NCBI RefSeq assembly: GCF_024585285.1
Contig: NZ_CP040755.1
Coordinates: 4,154,001-4,218,000, forward strand
DNA from: Colwellia sp. M166
Lineage (GTDB): Bacteria; Pseudomonadota; Gammaproteobacteria; Enterobacterales; Alteromonadaceae
Length of the DNA stretch: 64,000 nucleotides
Direction: 5' to 3'
The position numbers were made by a program, and so were the translations under genes. The notes beneath the pieces are model-generated. The model saw only the letters and a list, made by a program, of their open reading frames with translations, did not search any database and was not told the origin of the DNA. Positions 9,210-17,692 of this stretch are shown piece by piece; within the stretch, counting starts at the first letter, position 1, and each line of letters begins with the position of its first letter.

Positions 9210-9695
9210 ATGTCTGCTCCACAAAAGTCTGGCTCTGGTTTTTGGAATAGCTGGTGGCCTTGGATTATTGCCGGCTTGCTTATTTTTGTGTTTAAAGATG
9301 TTCCACTTAATGGTGGTGGAGGCTCTTCTCAACGACCAGTAGGGCAAACCACGGAAAAAGAAGTGAGTGTTGGAGAAAAAGAGCATCGTCGCATTACCTT
9401 TAATGTAAATGGCAGTAAACAGGTTTCAGTCGATATTGTATCTTTGAATGGTCAGCCAGTAGATTTTTTCATAGCGCCTTTAAAGGAATACGAAAGAAAT
9501 ATTTACATAGCTAATCTTAAAGGGCTAAAAGGAGCTTACTTGGTAAATGAGGAGATTGTTAAAGCCTCTGAATCAGTCACAGTGCGCGGTAATGGTACAT
9601 ATGTGTTTGCCGTACGGCATGGAAATTTTTCAAACAACCTGTTTGCTAGGGATTATCCACCAGCAATAGTTCATTACAGATTCACAATACGCTAA
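9210..9695 (+). CDS. Small membrane-anchored protein of unknown function
   Basis: 161 residues with a near-perfect ribosome site (GGAGGAATTATT before the ATG). Seen: a tryptophan-rich N-terminus and one transmembrane helix (WWPWIIAGLLIFVF, about residues 14-28), a glycine/serine-rich linker (GGGGSS), then a soluble domain of about 110 residues predicted to be beta-rich (RITFNVNGSKQVSVDIVS, SVTVRGNGTYVFAVRHG). The alternation and the position of the GNGTY-F-V segment recall small beta-sandwich domains such as pre-peptidase C-terminal domains, but this is only a resemblance. The soluble part probably faces the periplasm. It lies downstream of the unknown modular exported protein on the same strand, 395 bases away. 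Confidence 0.7.
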   Translation: MSAPQKSGSGFWNSWWPWIIAGLLIFVFKDVPLNGGGGSSQRPVGQTTEKEVSVGEKEHRRITFNVNGSKQVSVDIVSLNGQPVDFFIAPLKEYERNIYIANLKGLKGAYLVNEEIVKASESVTVRGNGTYVFAVRHGNFSNNLFARDYPPAIVHYRFTIR

Positions 9696-9792
9696 ACCTC
9701 TATATGACCTAGTCATCTAAATTCAGTTACCCCATAGTAGCATAGTTAATTTGGCCACTGTTCTATAATAACAGCTGAATTATACCAATTTT

Positions 9793-9831
9793 CCTAAGTT
9801 TCTTCCCACTCAGTGAAATTTAAAAGGTTTA
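9793..9831. repeat. Dispersed short repeat, copy 1
   Basis: Shares a 25-base identical core with 16177-16201 (CTAAGTTTCTTCCCACTCAG then TGAAA), with looser similarity continuing for about 15 bases. In this copy the inverted arms are AAGTTTC / GAAATTT. It is also the 3' end of a coding-like reverse-strand fragment. Confidence 0.7.
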
Positions 9832-9997
9832 GAGGCAACAAGTGTTCTTCATTAGCTTTTACTACAACACATTCACTAGGCACAGCCTTACCATTGAAGC
9901 TGCCCACACGTATATTGATGACACCAGGTAAAGGTAAAACCAATTGATTAAAGTCATGTGAGTGACGAATTGGTTTTGCACTATAAGAGCGAATGGA
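9794..9997 (-). pseudogene. C-terminal fragment of an unrecognised gene
   Basis: On the reverse strand a 67-residue stretch is open without an ATG, ending in LLPLNLLNFTEWEET and a stop. It reads like genuine protein (PGVINIRVGSFNGKAVPSE) and starts abruptly after a TAA, so it looks like the tail of a decayed gene. The last eight codons lie within a repeat also found at 16177. Family not recognised. The rest of the gap 9696-10240 shows nothing else. Confidence 0.4.
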
Positions 9998-10240
9998 TTA
10001 TAGATCCTTTCATAATAAGTGAAAATGTATGGTCTTAATTTATCCTGATTTTGTTTATACATAGTAGAGCAATGGATAATAAAGTGAAGTGTTAGTTTTT
10101 ACTGATACTTTATTTTAAAGTATCTATGACTTCTATGGTGGCAAGTTGGATTATTTATTAAGATAAATTCACGTCTAAATTAGGTCGTCTTTGTGGAAAA
10201 AGTTTAAAGAGGGCGTTAATTCAGTTTCAGGAGCTATAGC

Positions 10241-10780
10241 ATGTTAAATAAAAAAAATACGGGTCTTATTGTGGTGGATATTCAGGGAAAGCTCGCTAGC
10301 TTAGTTTATGATAGCGAGGTGTTAATTGCGAATTGTGAAAAGCTGATCAAGGGAGCGCAAGCACTAAAGTTACCCATTATTTGTCTTGAGCAAAATCCCG
10401 AAAAGCTTGGTGGCACTGTTAATGAAATAAACTCGCTGTTAAGCAGTATTAGCCCAATCACTAAATTTACATTTAATGGCTGCGAAGAGGCTAATTTTAT
10501 TGCTGCGGTTAAAGCTGAAAACGTTGATACATGGCTAGTTTGTGGTATTGAAGCGCATATTTGTGCATATCAAACAGCACTCGGCTTGTCGGAACGTGGT
10601 TATAACGTACAGTTAGTTAGTGATTGTGTATCTTCCCGCACCTTGGCCAATAAGCAACTTGGTATAAGTCGATTGATGAATAAAGCTATTGATATTACGG
10701 GCTTAGAAATGTGCCTGTATGAGCTAGTGGCAGATTGTAGATCTGCTGAATTTAAAGCAATACTGCGCTTAATTCGCTAG
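10241..10780 (+). CDS. Isochorismatase-family cysteine hydrolase
   Basis: 179 residues with a CAGGAG ribosome site. The catalytic triad of the family is visible: Asp13 in VVDIQGKL, Lys75 in ITKFTFNG, and Cys108 in CGIEAHICAYQTA. A cis-peptide-type GIEAH precedes the Cys, followed by GYNVQLVSDCVSSR, the standard end of the fold. These cytoplasmic enzymes hydrolyse isochorismate, nicotinamide, N-carbamoyl compounds or similar; the HICAYQTALGL form is common in YcaC-like hydrolases of unknown substrate. It stands alone, with no siderophore or NAD genes nearby, so the substrate is open. Confidence 0.88.
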   Translation: MLNKKNTGLIVVDIQGKLASLVYDSEVLIANCEKLIKGAQALKLPIICLEQNPEKLGGTVNEINSLLSSISPITKFTFNGCEEANFIAAVKAENVDTWLVCGIEAHICAYQTALGLSERGYNVQLVSDCVSSRTLANKQLGISRLMNKAIDITGLEMCLYELVADCRSAEFKAILRLIR

Positions 10781-11030
10781 TTCACACTTTTAACTCCTCA
10801 ACTGAAAATGCTCGAGATGTTGAATTATTTCGCGCTATTTTAAGTCTTTAATTACCATAAATACGCGAGCCCTAGCGGTGATAAAAAACAATTACTGCTC
10901 TTTGGTTTTTCTAGATAGCTTGTTTTTTTTATTTTATGATTTGTCATGAGATTGCTATTTAACTATAACGTGGTAGGGCATGTAACATGAGCAGGAATTT
11001 ATTGTTTTAATGACTATTAAGGACAGGTGA

Positions 11031-11099
11031 ATGCCTAGAATATTTAGAATGGTAAAATGTATTGCTCAGAGCACGAGTATTATCTGCTTGTTAAGTTAG
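11031..11099 (+). CDS. Possible 22-residue small protein
   Basis: ATG 11031 has an AAGGACAGG ribosome site 8-10 bases upstream, reads 22 codons (starting MPRIFRMVKCIAQ, basic then hydrophobic) and ends at TAG 11097, which overlaps the first base pairs of a strong terminator. A plausible promoter (TTGCTA, then TATAAC after a short spacer) lies near 10952. Having all signals in order suggests a real small transcript, but chance cannot be excluded. The other 250 bases of this gap (10781-11030) show no coding potential. Confidence 0.35.
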   Translation: MPRIFRMVKCIAQSTSIICLLS

Positions 11100-11133
11100 C
11101 GCTGTCGATTATGGTAATGAACAGCGCTTTTTC
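11098..11133 (+). terminator. Rho-independent terminator
   Basis: Stem AGCGCTGT / ACAGCGCT followed by TTTT. It is over 300 bases beyond the isochorismatase-family gene, so it probably ends a transcript starting in the gap, perhaps the 22-codon reading frame. It could also serve the convergent di-heme gene from the other side. Confidence 0.7.
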
Positions 11134-11149
11134 TGTTGATAATCTTAAT

Positions 11150-12793
11150 TTATAGCGACATAACAAAAGCCACCAGTGATGCACGTTCTGTTTTAGTTAA
11201 AGCCATAAAATCAGCTTTACTGCTTTGTGCTTCACCGCCGTGCCATAAAATTGCCTCTTCAATATTATCAGCCCTACCATCGTGTAGAAAACCGGCTGCA
11301 GGGTTCACTGTTTTAGTTAAGCCTATACCCCATAATGGGCGGGTTTTCCACTCATTACCTGTAGCCATAAAGTCACGTCGATTATCGGCTAAGTCTTCCC
11401 CCATGTCATGAAGCAACATATCAGTGAAGGGGTAAATTGTTTGTCCTTTTATTGCCTCGGGTGCTGCTCGCCCCCCGATAAAAACAGCACCGGTTTGGGT
11501 GATAAATTGAGGGGTGTGACAGCCGGTGCAGTTGACTTGTTGAAATAACAAAGCACCGTTGAGTACGTCTTCATTATCAATATTACGTCGTGCTGGTACT
11601 GCTAAGGTTTCTGCGTAAAAAACTACGTCATCAGCAAAGCTTGCCGAAGCTTCGGTTTGGCCTGACTCATCAACCCCAGTATCAACAAAGCCTGTACGTG
11701 TTAAGTAGCTTTCATGCATTGCCGTATTGGCAATGCTTTCTTCAGGAAATAACGGATTAGTTATTCCCATATCGCCACGTAATGCCCCTAACGACTGAAC
11801 TCTAACGCTAGGTGTACTGGCTTTCCAGCCAAATCGTCCTAAAGATACTGGCGGTTGTTCGCCGGCTTGATCTTTTACCGCGTCAAAAACCCAGTTGGCA
11901 CGACCAGAAATACCATTTTGATCAGCGTCATTTTCATCTACTAACGCTAATATATCGTCTTCTGCGATTAACTCTAGTAAACCTAAACCAAAAATGGGCA
12001 TACCGTTTCTTGGACTATAACGGACATTACTTTGTAACAAAATACTGTTTAAGCTATTTTCTAGGCTGACATCATAAGGTGCTTCAATATCAAATATTGG
12101 CTTTTTCAAGGTGACTGTTTCGCCGTCAGCATAAGTTTCAATCTGATAGTCGTATGATAAGAAAACATTTGCTTGGCCTACAAAAGGGTTTACTTGCCAA
12201 TCATCACGAGCTTTAAGTACGCCACGGTGAAATAATTGTGTGCCAAAGTCATCAACCGGCGTGTTTTTACAATAGCTGTTTTCTGTTGAAGGTGCATCAC
12301 ACTGACCATCTTCAAGGCTAATGCGTAAGAATATTCCCGCATTAGCGCCTAAAAGCAGTCGTTGTTCTTGGTCTGGCACTGATAATGTGGCCGGACGTCC
12401 ATCACGTTGATGGCATGAGTTACAATCTTGATTGTTGAATACAGGTCCTAAACCATCGAGTTCAGGGTGGGCATTATTAGGGGCTGTGGTAAATGACGTT
12501 TCAAAGTGGGTATCGCCAATAAGGTGACGAGTTAACTCTTCTTCGGTCAAAGTGGGGATAGGTGTTGAAAAGCCATGACCTGAATCACTGGCATTCTCCG
12601 CGGTAGCATTACCCCCTAATAACAGCGCTAGAGCATAATCAGGGTAGACAGTTTCAGGAGTTGTTGGTAGTGTTTCAGTACTTTTAGCACTGTCGCCGCC
12701 ACAAGCCGTAAGTGAAATGCTCAGTACTAACGCAAAATGCCTTAGTAACAATCTCGGTCGTTGTGTTGTTGTTTTATGATTAATTTTTGTCAT
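11150..12793 (-). CDS. Di-heme oxidoreductase-like lipoprotein (DUF1111/COG3488 family)
   Basis: 547 residues. A lipoprotein signal ends in LTAC (Cys31). Two c-type heme sites are seen: CNSCH at 124-128 and CTGCH at 422-426; GFLHDGRADNIEEAILWHGG near the C-terminus is a MauG/peroxidase-like segment. The family is annotated as di-heme oxidoreductase or thiol oxidoreductase and typically sits with imelysin-like proteins in iron-regulated operons, as here. It is the third gene of a reverse-strand operon (porin, imelysin, di-heme), 127 bases after the imelysin gene. It probably handles redox chemistry linked to periplasmic iron uptake; the exact reaction is not established. Confidence 0.88.
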   Translation of the reverse strand: MTKINHKTTTQRPRLLLRHFALVLSISLTACGGDSAKSTETLPTTPETVYPDYALALLLGGNATAENASDSGHGFSTPIPTLTEEELTRHLIGDTHFETSFTTAPNNAHPELDGLGPVFNNQDCNSCHQRDGRPATLSVPDQEQRLLLGANAGIFLRISLEDGQCDAPSTENSYCKNTPVDDFGTQLFHRGVLKARDDWQVNPFVGQANVFLSYDYQIETYADGETVTLKKPIFDIEAPYDVSLENSLNSILLQSNVRYSPRNGMPIFGLGLLELIAEDDILALVDENDADQNGISGRANWVFDAVKDQAGEQPPVSLGRFGWKASTPSVRVQSLGALRGDMGITNPLFPEESIANTAMHESYLTRTGFVDTGVDESGQTEASASFADDVVFYAETLAVPARRNIDNEDVLNGALLFQQVNCTGCHTPQFITQTGAVFIGGRAAPEAIKGQTIYPFTDMLLHDMGEDLADNRRDFMATGNEWKTRPLWGIGLTKTVNPAAGFLHDGRADNIEEAILWHGGEAQSSKADFMALTKTERASLVAFVMSL

Positions 12794-12920
12794 TAGTATT
12801 AACTTTTATTGAGTGCAATAAACCAATAAATACGTGCGTCCATGCACTTGAAAGCTTTACTGAAGTTATAGAGAGAATAAACCTCAGTAAAAATTATGGT
12901 CAGTTATTGAATAATGTTTT

Positions 12921-14075
12921 TTAGCTTTGTTTCCATTGTGACAACAGTGGTAAAACATCAGCTTCAAATGAAGCTTGAACTAGTGATAGCGAGTCAATCG
13001 CGCTTTGAATTCGAATACGAGCGTCTGCGTCATTAATTGCTTGTCTAAAGGGTAGGTTATTATCGCCAGCAATTGCTTTGATCGCTGTGATAGCGTCATT
13101 GATTTGACCATCAATTTTACTTGCTAACTCAGAGTCTGCCGCGTTAACAAAGTCGATAAGACCTTGTTTATCTGCGCCATTAACAAATTCGCCACGATAA
13201 ACGTTTTGTACGCCTTGTATATTGTCAGAAAAATCGGCCAACGAGTTCCAGCTATATTGTGACTCGACTAATGAAGTATCTGTTGCTGTTAAGTTAGTAC
13301 CAAAAGGTTCGGCTATTTTACCATTACCTACTTCATCAATTATGCCGATCATGCCATTGATTAACTCTTCTACTACGCCCAGCTCAGATGCATAAACATC
13401 ATTGTTTGGCGTTAAAAGTAAATCTTTGTAGGCTGGTGAATTGCTGTCACTTGGATCATAAGATACGGTCCAAGCATCAGCCAATGACTTGGCATATTCG
13501 GTAAATACTTCTGCGGTAGCGCTTAAGTATTCACGTTCTAGTGCGGTCATTTCGCTGATGTTTTTTTCATTGTCTGCTACACCATCACCAAATAATAAAA
13601 ACTCCATGGTGTGAAAGCCTTGAACGTCATCATTGAATAACTTAACTTGCTCAGCAGTAAAGCCAGACTGAGACGCCAATAAGGCTTGTAAATCGCTGGT
13701 ATTTAATGGCCAAGTATCTAAATGTGGATCAATTGAAAGCGCATCTACAGGGCCAAATATATGTGCTTCACCTTGCTCCCAAGGAATTCGAACATCACGC
13801 CAAGTTTGTTGGGCTGCAGCTAAATTTTCTTCTGTAGGGTTATTAATTAAAGTTAACGCTGCTAAATGGAAATTGTCAGCCTTAGTGCTTAACGATAAGT
13901 AACCGTTAACTATCACGTCATTGGTTAAATTGGTGATCATTTCAGTTGCGGTAAATGAGAAGCCCGTATCAACGACTGGCGTTTCTATTACCGCTTTTGA
14001 AGATGAACCACCACCACAAGCTGATAAGATTATTGCCGATAAGGTTGCTGCTAAGAGAGATTTTTTTAAATACAT
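12921..14075 (-). CDS. Imelysin family lipoprotein (peptidase M75/EfeO-like iron uptake)
   Basis: 384 residues with a CAGGA ribosome site and a lipobox LSAC (Cys20). The GxHxxE signature of imelysins is at 153-158 (GFHTME) followed by FLLFGDG, and RIPWEQGEAHIFGPVD is the usual N-terminal landmark. Despite the peptidase name, family members such as ICMP and EfeO are thought to bind metal, chiefly iron, in the periplasm. Lies 88 bases after the porin gene and upstream of the di-heme gene; this arrangement with a Fur-box-like promoter supports a role in iron acquisition. Confidence 0.9.
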   Translation of the reverse strand: MYLKKSLLAATLSAIILSACGGGSSSKAVIETPVVDTGFSFTATEMITNLTNDVIVNGYLSLSTKADNFHLAALTLINNPTEENLAAAQQTWRDVRIPWEQGEAHIFGPVDALSIDPHLDTWPLNTSDLQALLASQSGFTAEQVKLFNDDVQGFHTMEFLLFGDGVADNEKNISEMTALEREYLSATAEVFTEYAKSLADAWTVSYDPSDSNSPAYKDLLLTPNNDVYASELGVVEELINGMIGIIDEVGNGKIAEPFGTNLTATDTSLVESQYSWNSLADFSDNIQGVQNVYRGEFVNGADKQGLIDFVNAADSELASKIDGQINDAITAIKAIAGDNNLPFRQAINDADARIRIQSAIDSLSLVQASFEADVLPLLSQWKQS

Positions 14076-14163
14076 AGTTAAGTCCTGTTTAAAAGTTTAA
14101 TACATTATTTTTGCTGTTGTTTTTATTTGATTTTTTATGTTAATTTCTAGCTATAAGGCGTGC

Positions 14164-15555
14164 TTAAATACTAAAGAAATAGCCTAAAGATAGTGCCACC
14201 GAACGAGTGTTATCAATATTATCTTGGGCATATTGCTGTTCGGCAACTTGCACTTTCAATACGAGTTCAGGAATAGGGAAGTAATTAATACCTAGCGATA
14301 GCTCTTGTTTATCAAAGCGAGGTGTTGCTATGCCATTTGCGACTTTTTTGATCGGATTAGCGTAATCAAAAGCACCAAAAATACGCAGCGGCGATGACAA
14401 ACCGAATAATTCTTGTGCGTTGTAGCCTAATTCCACGAAAGCTGATTCTGATTCACTGCCTACTTGTGAGAAGTTGCCAGGCTTTAACCCTGGTGTGGTT
14501 TTATTGGCAAGGGTGATTGCTTCACTGTCGTCCAATTGGCCAAATAAATATTGTCCTCGTGCTACCCAGTTACCTATGCTCCATGCGCCGTGTAGGCCAA
14601 AGATTTGTAAATTTCCGTCACCAGTAATATTGTTTTGGTTATTACGATTGCCTGTTGTATTACTGGTGTAATAACTAACGCCTACGCCGTTATCTTTTTT
14701 TACATCACCGTAATCGAAACGAAGAGTAAACGCTAAGTCATCAGCGTTTACTTGCTCAAAGCGTTTTTGATGCCCAGTAGCAACCCACTGATATGTTCTG
14801 AAATATTCTGAGTTTAATCCGGTTGTTAATAGTGCTTGTGCAGTAAAGTCCTGCCAATTAGCAATAACGTTAACACCCGTTTCATTCCACGTTTGTGGGA
14901 TTATGCTTGCCTCACTCCAATGACGTTCAGCAGTCATATATTGATGAGGCTGGTGTAAATCAGTGCCTAAGCCGACAGGGACAAAAATTCGGCCCATTTT
15001 TACGGCTAGATGTTTATTTGCTTGATAACGAACTTGTAGCTTTTCAACCACAACTTCACCACCAGCTTCTATTTCACTTTCAAATTCGCCAAACTCTTCG
15101 AAGCCATCGTATTCGAGCGTGACACCGGTACCGCCATGTTCATATTCAAGCTCTAATTCCACCTGCCATTGCGGCGTAAAATCGTAACTTAATTCAAGCA
15201 CGACTCTCTCAAGATCGGTACTAGCACGTCGGGTTGGATCTAAATCTTGGGTATTTCTAAATATTTCTTCGTTTTTATATCTGACACTACCGTAAGACTT
15301 TATTTGCCAGTTTTTATTGGCTTGCAATGGCTGATTTTTCAGGACTTTTTCGGTTGTTGATTCAGTGTTAGCTAATTTTTGTGCTGCTAGCATTGTTGCT
15401 GATTGTGCTTTTAAAGCCATTAACTGCTGTTCAATTTCAGTAATTTTTTGTTGTTGTGCTAAGTAATCTTCTGCGTTGGGCGTGATGCTTTTGTTTTCGT
15501 CTGCTAATGCTACTGCACTGACAAAAAATAGCGTTACCATGGTGAATTTTTTCAT
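14164..15555 (-). CDS. Outer-membrane porin, first gene of the iron-linked operon
   Basis: 463 residues. Sec signal peptide (cut near ALA-D, residue 18), an N-terminal coiled-coil stretch (EDYLAQQQKITEIEQQLMALKAQ), then amphipathic beta strands ending in LSLGYFFSI, a typical terminal strand. Overall it resembles phosphate-selective porin O/P-like or DUF3138-like barrels. The coiled-coil N-terminus may trimerise or contact peptidoglycan. Promoter at 15598-15626 overlaps a near-perfect Fur-type palindrome, so it should be induced by iron shortage. The likely role is to admit an iron compound to the periplasm for the downstream imelysin and di-heme proteins; this is inferred from context. Confidence 0.85.
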   Translation of the reverse strand: MKKFTMVTLFFVSAVALADENKSITPNAEDYLAQQQKITEIEQQLMALKAQSATMLAAQKLANTESTTEKVLKNQPLQANKNWQIKSYGSVRYKNEEIFRNTQDLDPTRRASTDLERVVLELSYDFTPQWQVELELEYEHGGTGVTLEYDGFEEFGEFESEIEAGGEVVVEKLQVRYQANKHLAVKMGRIFVPVGLGTDLHQPHQYMTAERHWSEASIIPQTWNETGVNVIANWQDFTAQALLTTGLNSEYFRTYQWVATGHQKRFEQVNADDLAFTLRFDYGDVKKDNGVGVSYYTSNTTGNRNNQNNITGDGNLQIFGLHGAWSIGNWVARGQYLFGQLDDSEAITLANKTTPGLKPGNFSQVGSESESAFVELGYNAQELFGLSSPLRIFGAFDYANPIKKVANGIATPRFDKQELSLGINYFPIPELVLKVQVAEQQYAQDNIDNTRSVALSLGYFFSI

Positions 15556-15567
15556 AAAAACCTAAAG

Positions 15568-15586
15568 TGTAATGATAATGAGTTGT
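15568..15586 (-). promoter_or_regulatory. Second Fur-box-like site near the porin start
   Basis: TGTAATGATAATGAGTTGT between the promoter and the start codon resembles the NAT-rich Fur hexamer series (AATGATAATGA). Weaker than the palindrome upstream. Confidence 0.45.
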
Positions 15587-15597
15587 CTTTGTATTTA

Positions 15598-15649
15598 AGT
15601 GTAATTAGAATTCCTCTCTCATGCAAATGATAATTGTACTCATTTGCAT
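15598..15649 (-). promoter_or_regulatory. Promoter with a near-perfect Fur box for the porin-imelysin-di-heme operon
   Basis: On the reverse strand, TTGCAT (15621-15626) and TACACT (15598-15603) are spaced by 17 bases, a good sigma70 promoter. The -35 box is embedded in a palindrome at 15621-15649 with 10-bp perfect arms ATGCAAATGA / TCATTTGCAT and a 9-base centre, which contains the Fur-like AATGATAATTGTACTCATT. Binding of Fur-Fe here would block the -35 box. Regulator identity is inferred from the motif and the gene content. Confidence 0.7.
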
Positions 15650-15770
15650 TTAATTAAGTGTCTTAATAAAAATATTTAACAACAAGCTGGGGGAGTTGTG
15701 AGTTTGACGTGGTCAGCTATCAGAAATTGCAAGTGAGTTTTTACTGATAGCTTGAATAATCAATTTTAAG

Positions 15771-16139
15771 TTAAGGTGTATTGCTATGAAGCGCAATGCG
15801 GTTACCTTCAGAGTCATGAATTATGGCGCGAAAACCATGACCCCCCATAGATAGTTTTTCTTCAACCAAACGGCCGCCGTGCATTTCCGATTGCTTTATC
15901 GCATCGTCCAGTCGACCATTAACATTAAAATAAATCAGCGGACCTGAGGTAAATATTTGCTCTGGAGGTGAGGGCACTAAACAACCGGAAACATTGGTTT
16001 CTGCGTGCGGTAATATGCCAAAGGTAAAATGCTCAAATTCTTCTTTTTTAATTTCACCGTTAAGTAAAGCGCCATAAAACTCAATGGCGCGGGTTAAATC
16101 TATCACCGGGATATCCACCCAAACAATTTGATTTTCCAT
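15771..16139 (-). CDS. VOC-family (glyoxalase/bleomycin-resistance-like) protein
   Basis: 122 residues from the start chosen (MENQIVWVDIPV), which has a GAGGAA ribosome site; the frame could extend 11 codons further but without such a site. Seen: the first beta-alpha module (VWVDIPVIDLTRAIEFYGALLN) and the second (GGRLVEEKLSMGGHGFRAIIHDSEGNRIALHS), as expected for a two-module vicinal oxygen chelate fold. Glu/His residues that usually bind metal are only partly preserved, so catalytic activity is uncertain. Members of this subgroup are small cytoplasmic proteins of unknown substrate. A short dispersed repeat lies just upstream. Confidence 0.82.
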   Translation of the reverse strand: MENQIVWVDIPVIDLTRAIEFYGALLNGEIKKEEFEHFTFGILPHAETNVSGCLVPSPPEQIFTSGPLIYFNVNGRLDDAIKQSEMHGGRLVEEKLSMGGHGFRAIIHDSEGNRIALHSNTP

Positions 16140-16176
16140 AGTAGGTTCCTCTGTTGTTAATTTAATACCCATTCGA

Positions 16177-16210
16177 CTAAGTTTCTTCCCACTCAGTGAA
16201 ACTTAATAGA
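16177..16210. repeat. Dispersed short repeat, copy 2
   Basis: Shares the 25-base core with 9793-9818. In this copy the arms AAGTTTC and GAAACTT are a perfect 7-bp inverted repeat around a 12-base loop. Confidence 0.7.
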
Positions 16211-16378
16211 CTTGATATAAATATGCATTCATGAAGATATTTTTTATATATTGGCAGTATAGTTGATGATTTTAGATAGCTATATTTCTAAGCTTTCTGA
16301 GCTGCCTAGTAGTAAGCTCGCCGTAGAGTCGGTAGAATAATCACTTTGATTTTTATGACTTTGGCGTGCACGTACATT

Positions 16379-17692
16379 ATGCGAATTATCCACACTTCTG
16401 ACTGGCACTTAGGCCAACATTTTTACGGCAAAAGTCGTGCGCCTGAACACCAACAATTCTTGAATTGGCTTATTGAGCAGTCGCAAAGTCAGCAGATTGA
16501 CGCGATTATTGTCGCCGGTGATATTTTCGATACGGGCACACCACCAAGTTATGCCCGTGAAATGTATTTTGATTTCATCGCTAAGTTACATCAGGCCAAT
16601 TGCCAATTAGTGGTGTTAGCAGGTAATCATGACTCGGTTGCTATGTTGTCAGAGTCGCAGAATTTACTTCAGCAGCTTTCTACTCGCGTTATTTCTGCGG
16701 TCAGTGATAATATGGCCGAGCAAGTATTTGTGCTAAATAGCCTGAAAACCGAGCAGCAAGCGGTGATCTGCGCGATTCCTTTTATTCGACCGCGCGATAT
16801 TGTCAAAAGTTATGCTGGGCAATCAGCGAGTGAAAAACAACGTTCGTTGCAACAAGCGATCACCGGCCATTATCAAACATTATTTAGCCAAGCACAGACT
16901 TTGTCAGTTGAAAATCAAGCTGAAGATACGCGCTTATCGATTATTGCCACCGGACATTTAACCACCATTGGTGCATCGCTTAGCGAGTCAGTACGTGATA
17001 TTTACATTGGTACTTTAGAAGCCTTTCCTGCCAGTGAGTTTCCAGCAGCCGACTATATTGCTTTAGGCCATATTCACCGACCACAAAAAGTGACTAAGAG
17101 CGAACATATTCGCTATAGCGGCTCACCGATTGCTTTAAGTTTTGACGAAGCGAAAACCGAAAAGAGTATTGTTATTGCTGAGTTTAAAAATGGTGAACTT
17201 AGCGATGTTGAATTATGTCCTGTGCCGTGTTTTCAAGCCTTGGCGATGGTTAAAACTCAACTAGAAACATTAACTGACAATATTATGGCCGTTGTCGAAG
17301 CCAACCATAGTGAGCGAAAAGAGAATATCTGGCTCGATATAGAAATTGAAAGTGCAGAATATTTACAAGATTTAAGTGTACGCATTGAGCAAATAATTGC
17401 AGAGTTACCGGTAGAGGTTTTATTAGTCAGACGCAGTAAAAAATCTCGTTTAGAAATGCCCAGTCACGAGAAAAAAATCACCTTAAGTGAATTGAGCGTA
17501 CAAGATGTTTTCGATGCTCGCATGGAGCTAGAGTCTTGGCAAAGTGATGAGCAACAACAGCGCAGAACGCGTTTAAATAGTTTATATCTCGATATTGCCG
17601 AGCAAACCCAACTTGCCAGCTCTGCTGCGCATTCTCCAGAACTAAATAGCATCATAGATAATAGCTCTGATACCAAAACGGAGCAGAAATAA
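16379..17692 (+). CDS. sbcD: Exonuclease subunit SbcD
   Basis: 437 residues. The start chosen ([13 protein letters not shown]) matches the family; the frame could start 11 codons earlier but that adds a non-conserved tail. Mre11-type phosphoesterase motifs are all present: SDWHLG, GDIFDTG, GNHDS, and ALGHIHRPQ, with a capping domain in the last third. With SbcC it forms the SbcCD nuclease that opens hairpins and cuts blocked DNA ends. Its stop overlaps the sbcC start by one base (TAATG), indicating translational coupling in a two-gene operon. Confidence 0.95.
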   Translation: MRIIHTSDWHLGQHFYGKSRAPEHQQFLNWLIEQSQSQQIDAIIVAGDIFDTGTPPSYAREMYFDFIAKLHQANCQLVVLAGNHDSVAMLSESQNLLQQLSTRVISAVSDNMAEQVFVLNSLKTEQQAVICAIPFIRPRDIVKSYAGQSASEKQRSLQQAITGHYQTLFSQAQTLSVENQAEDTRLSIIATGHLTTIGASLSESVRDIYIGTLEAFPASEFPAADYIALGHIHRPQKVTKSEHIRYSGSPIALSFDEAKTEKSIVIAEFKNGELSDVELCPVPCFQALAMVKTQLETLTDNIMAVVEANHSERKENIWLDIEIESAEYLQDLSVRIEQIIAELPVEVLLVRRSKKSRLEMPSHEKKITLSELSVQDVFDARMELESWQSDEQQQRRTRLNSLYLDIAEQTQLASSAAHSPELNSIIDNSSDTKTEQK

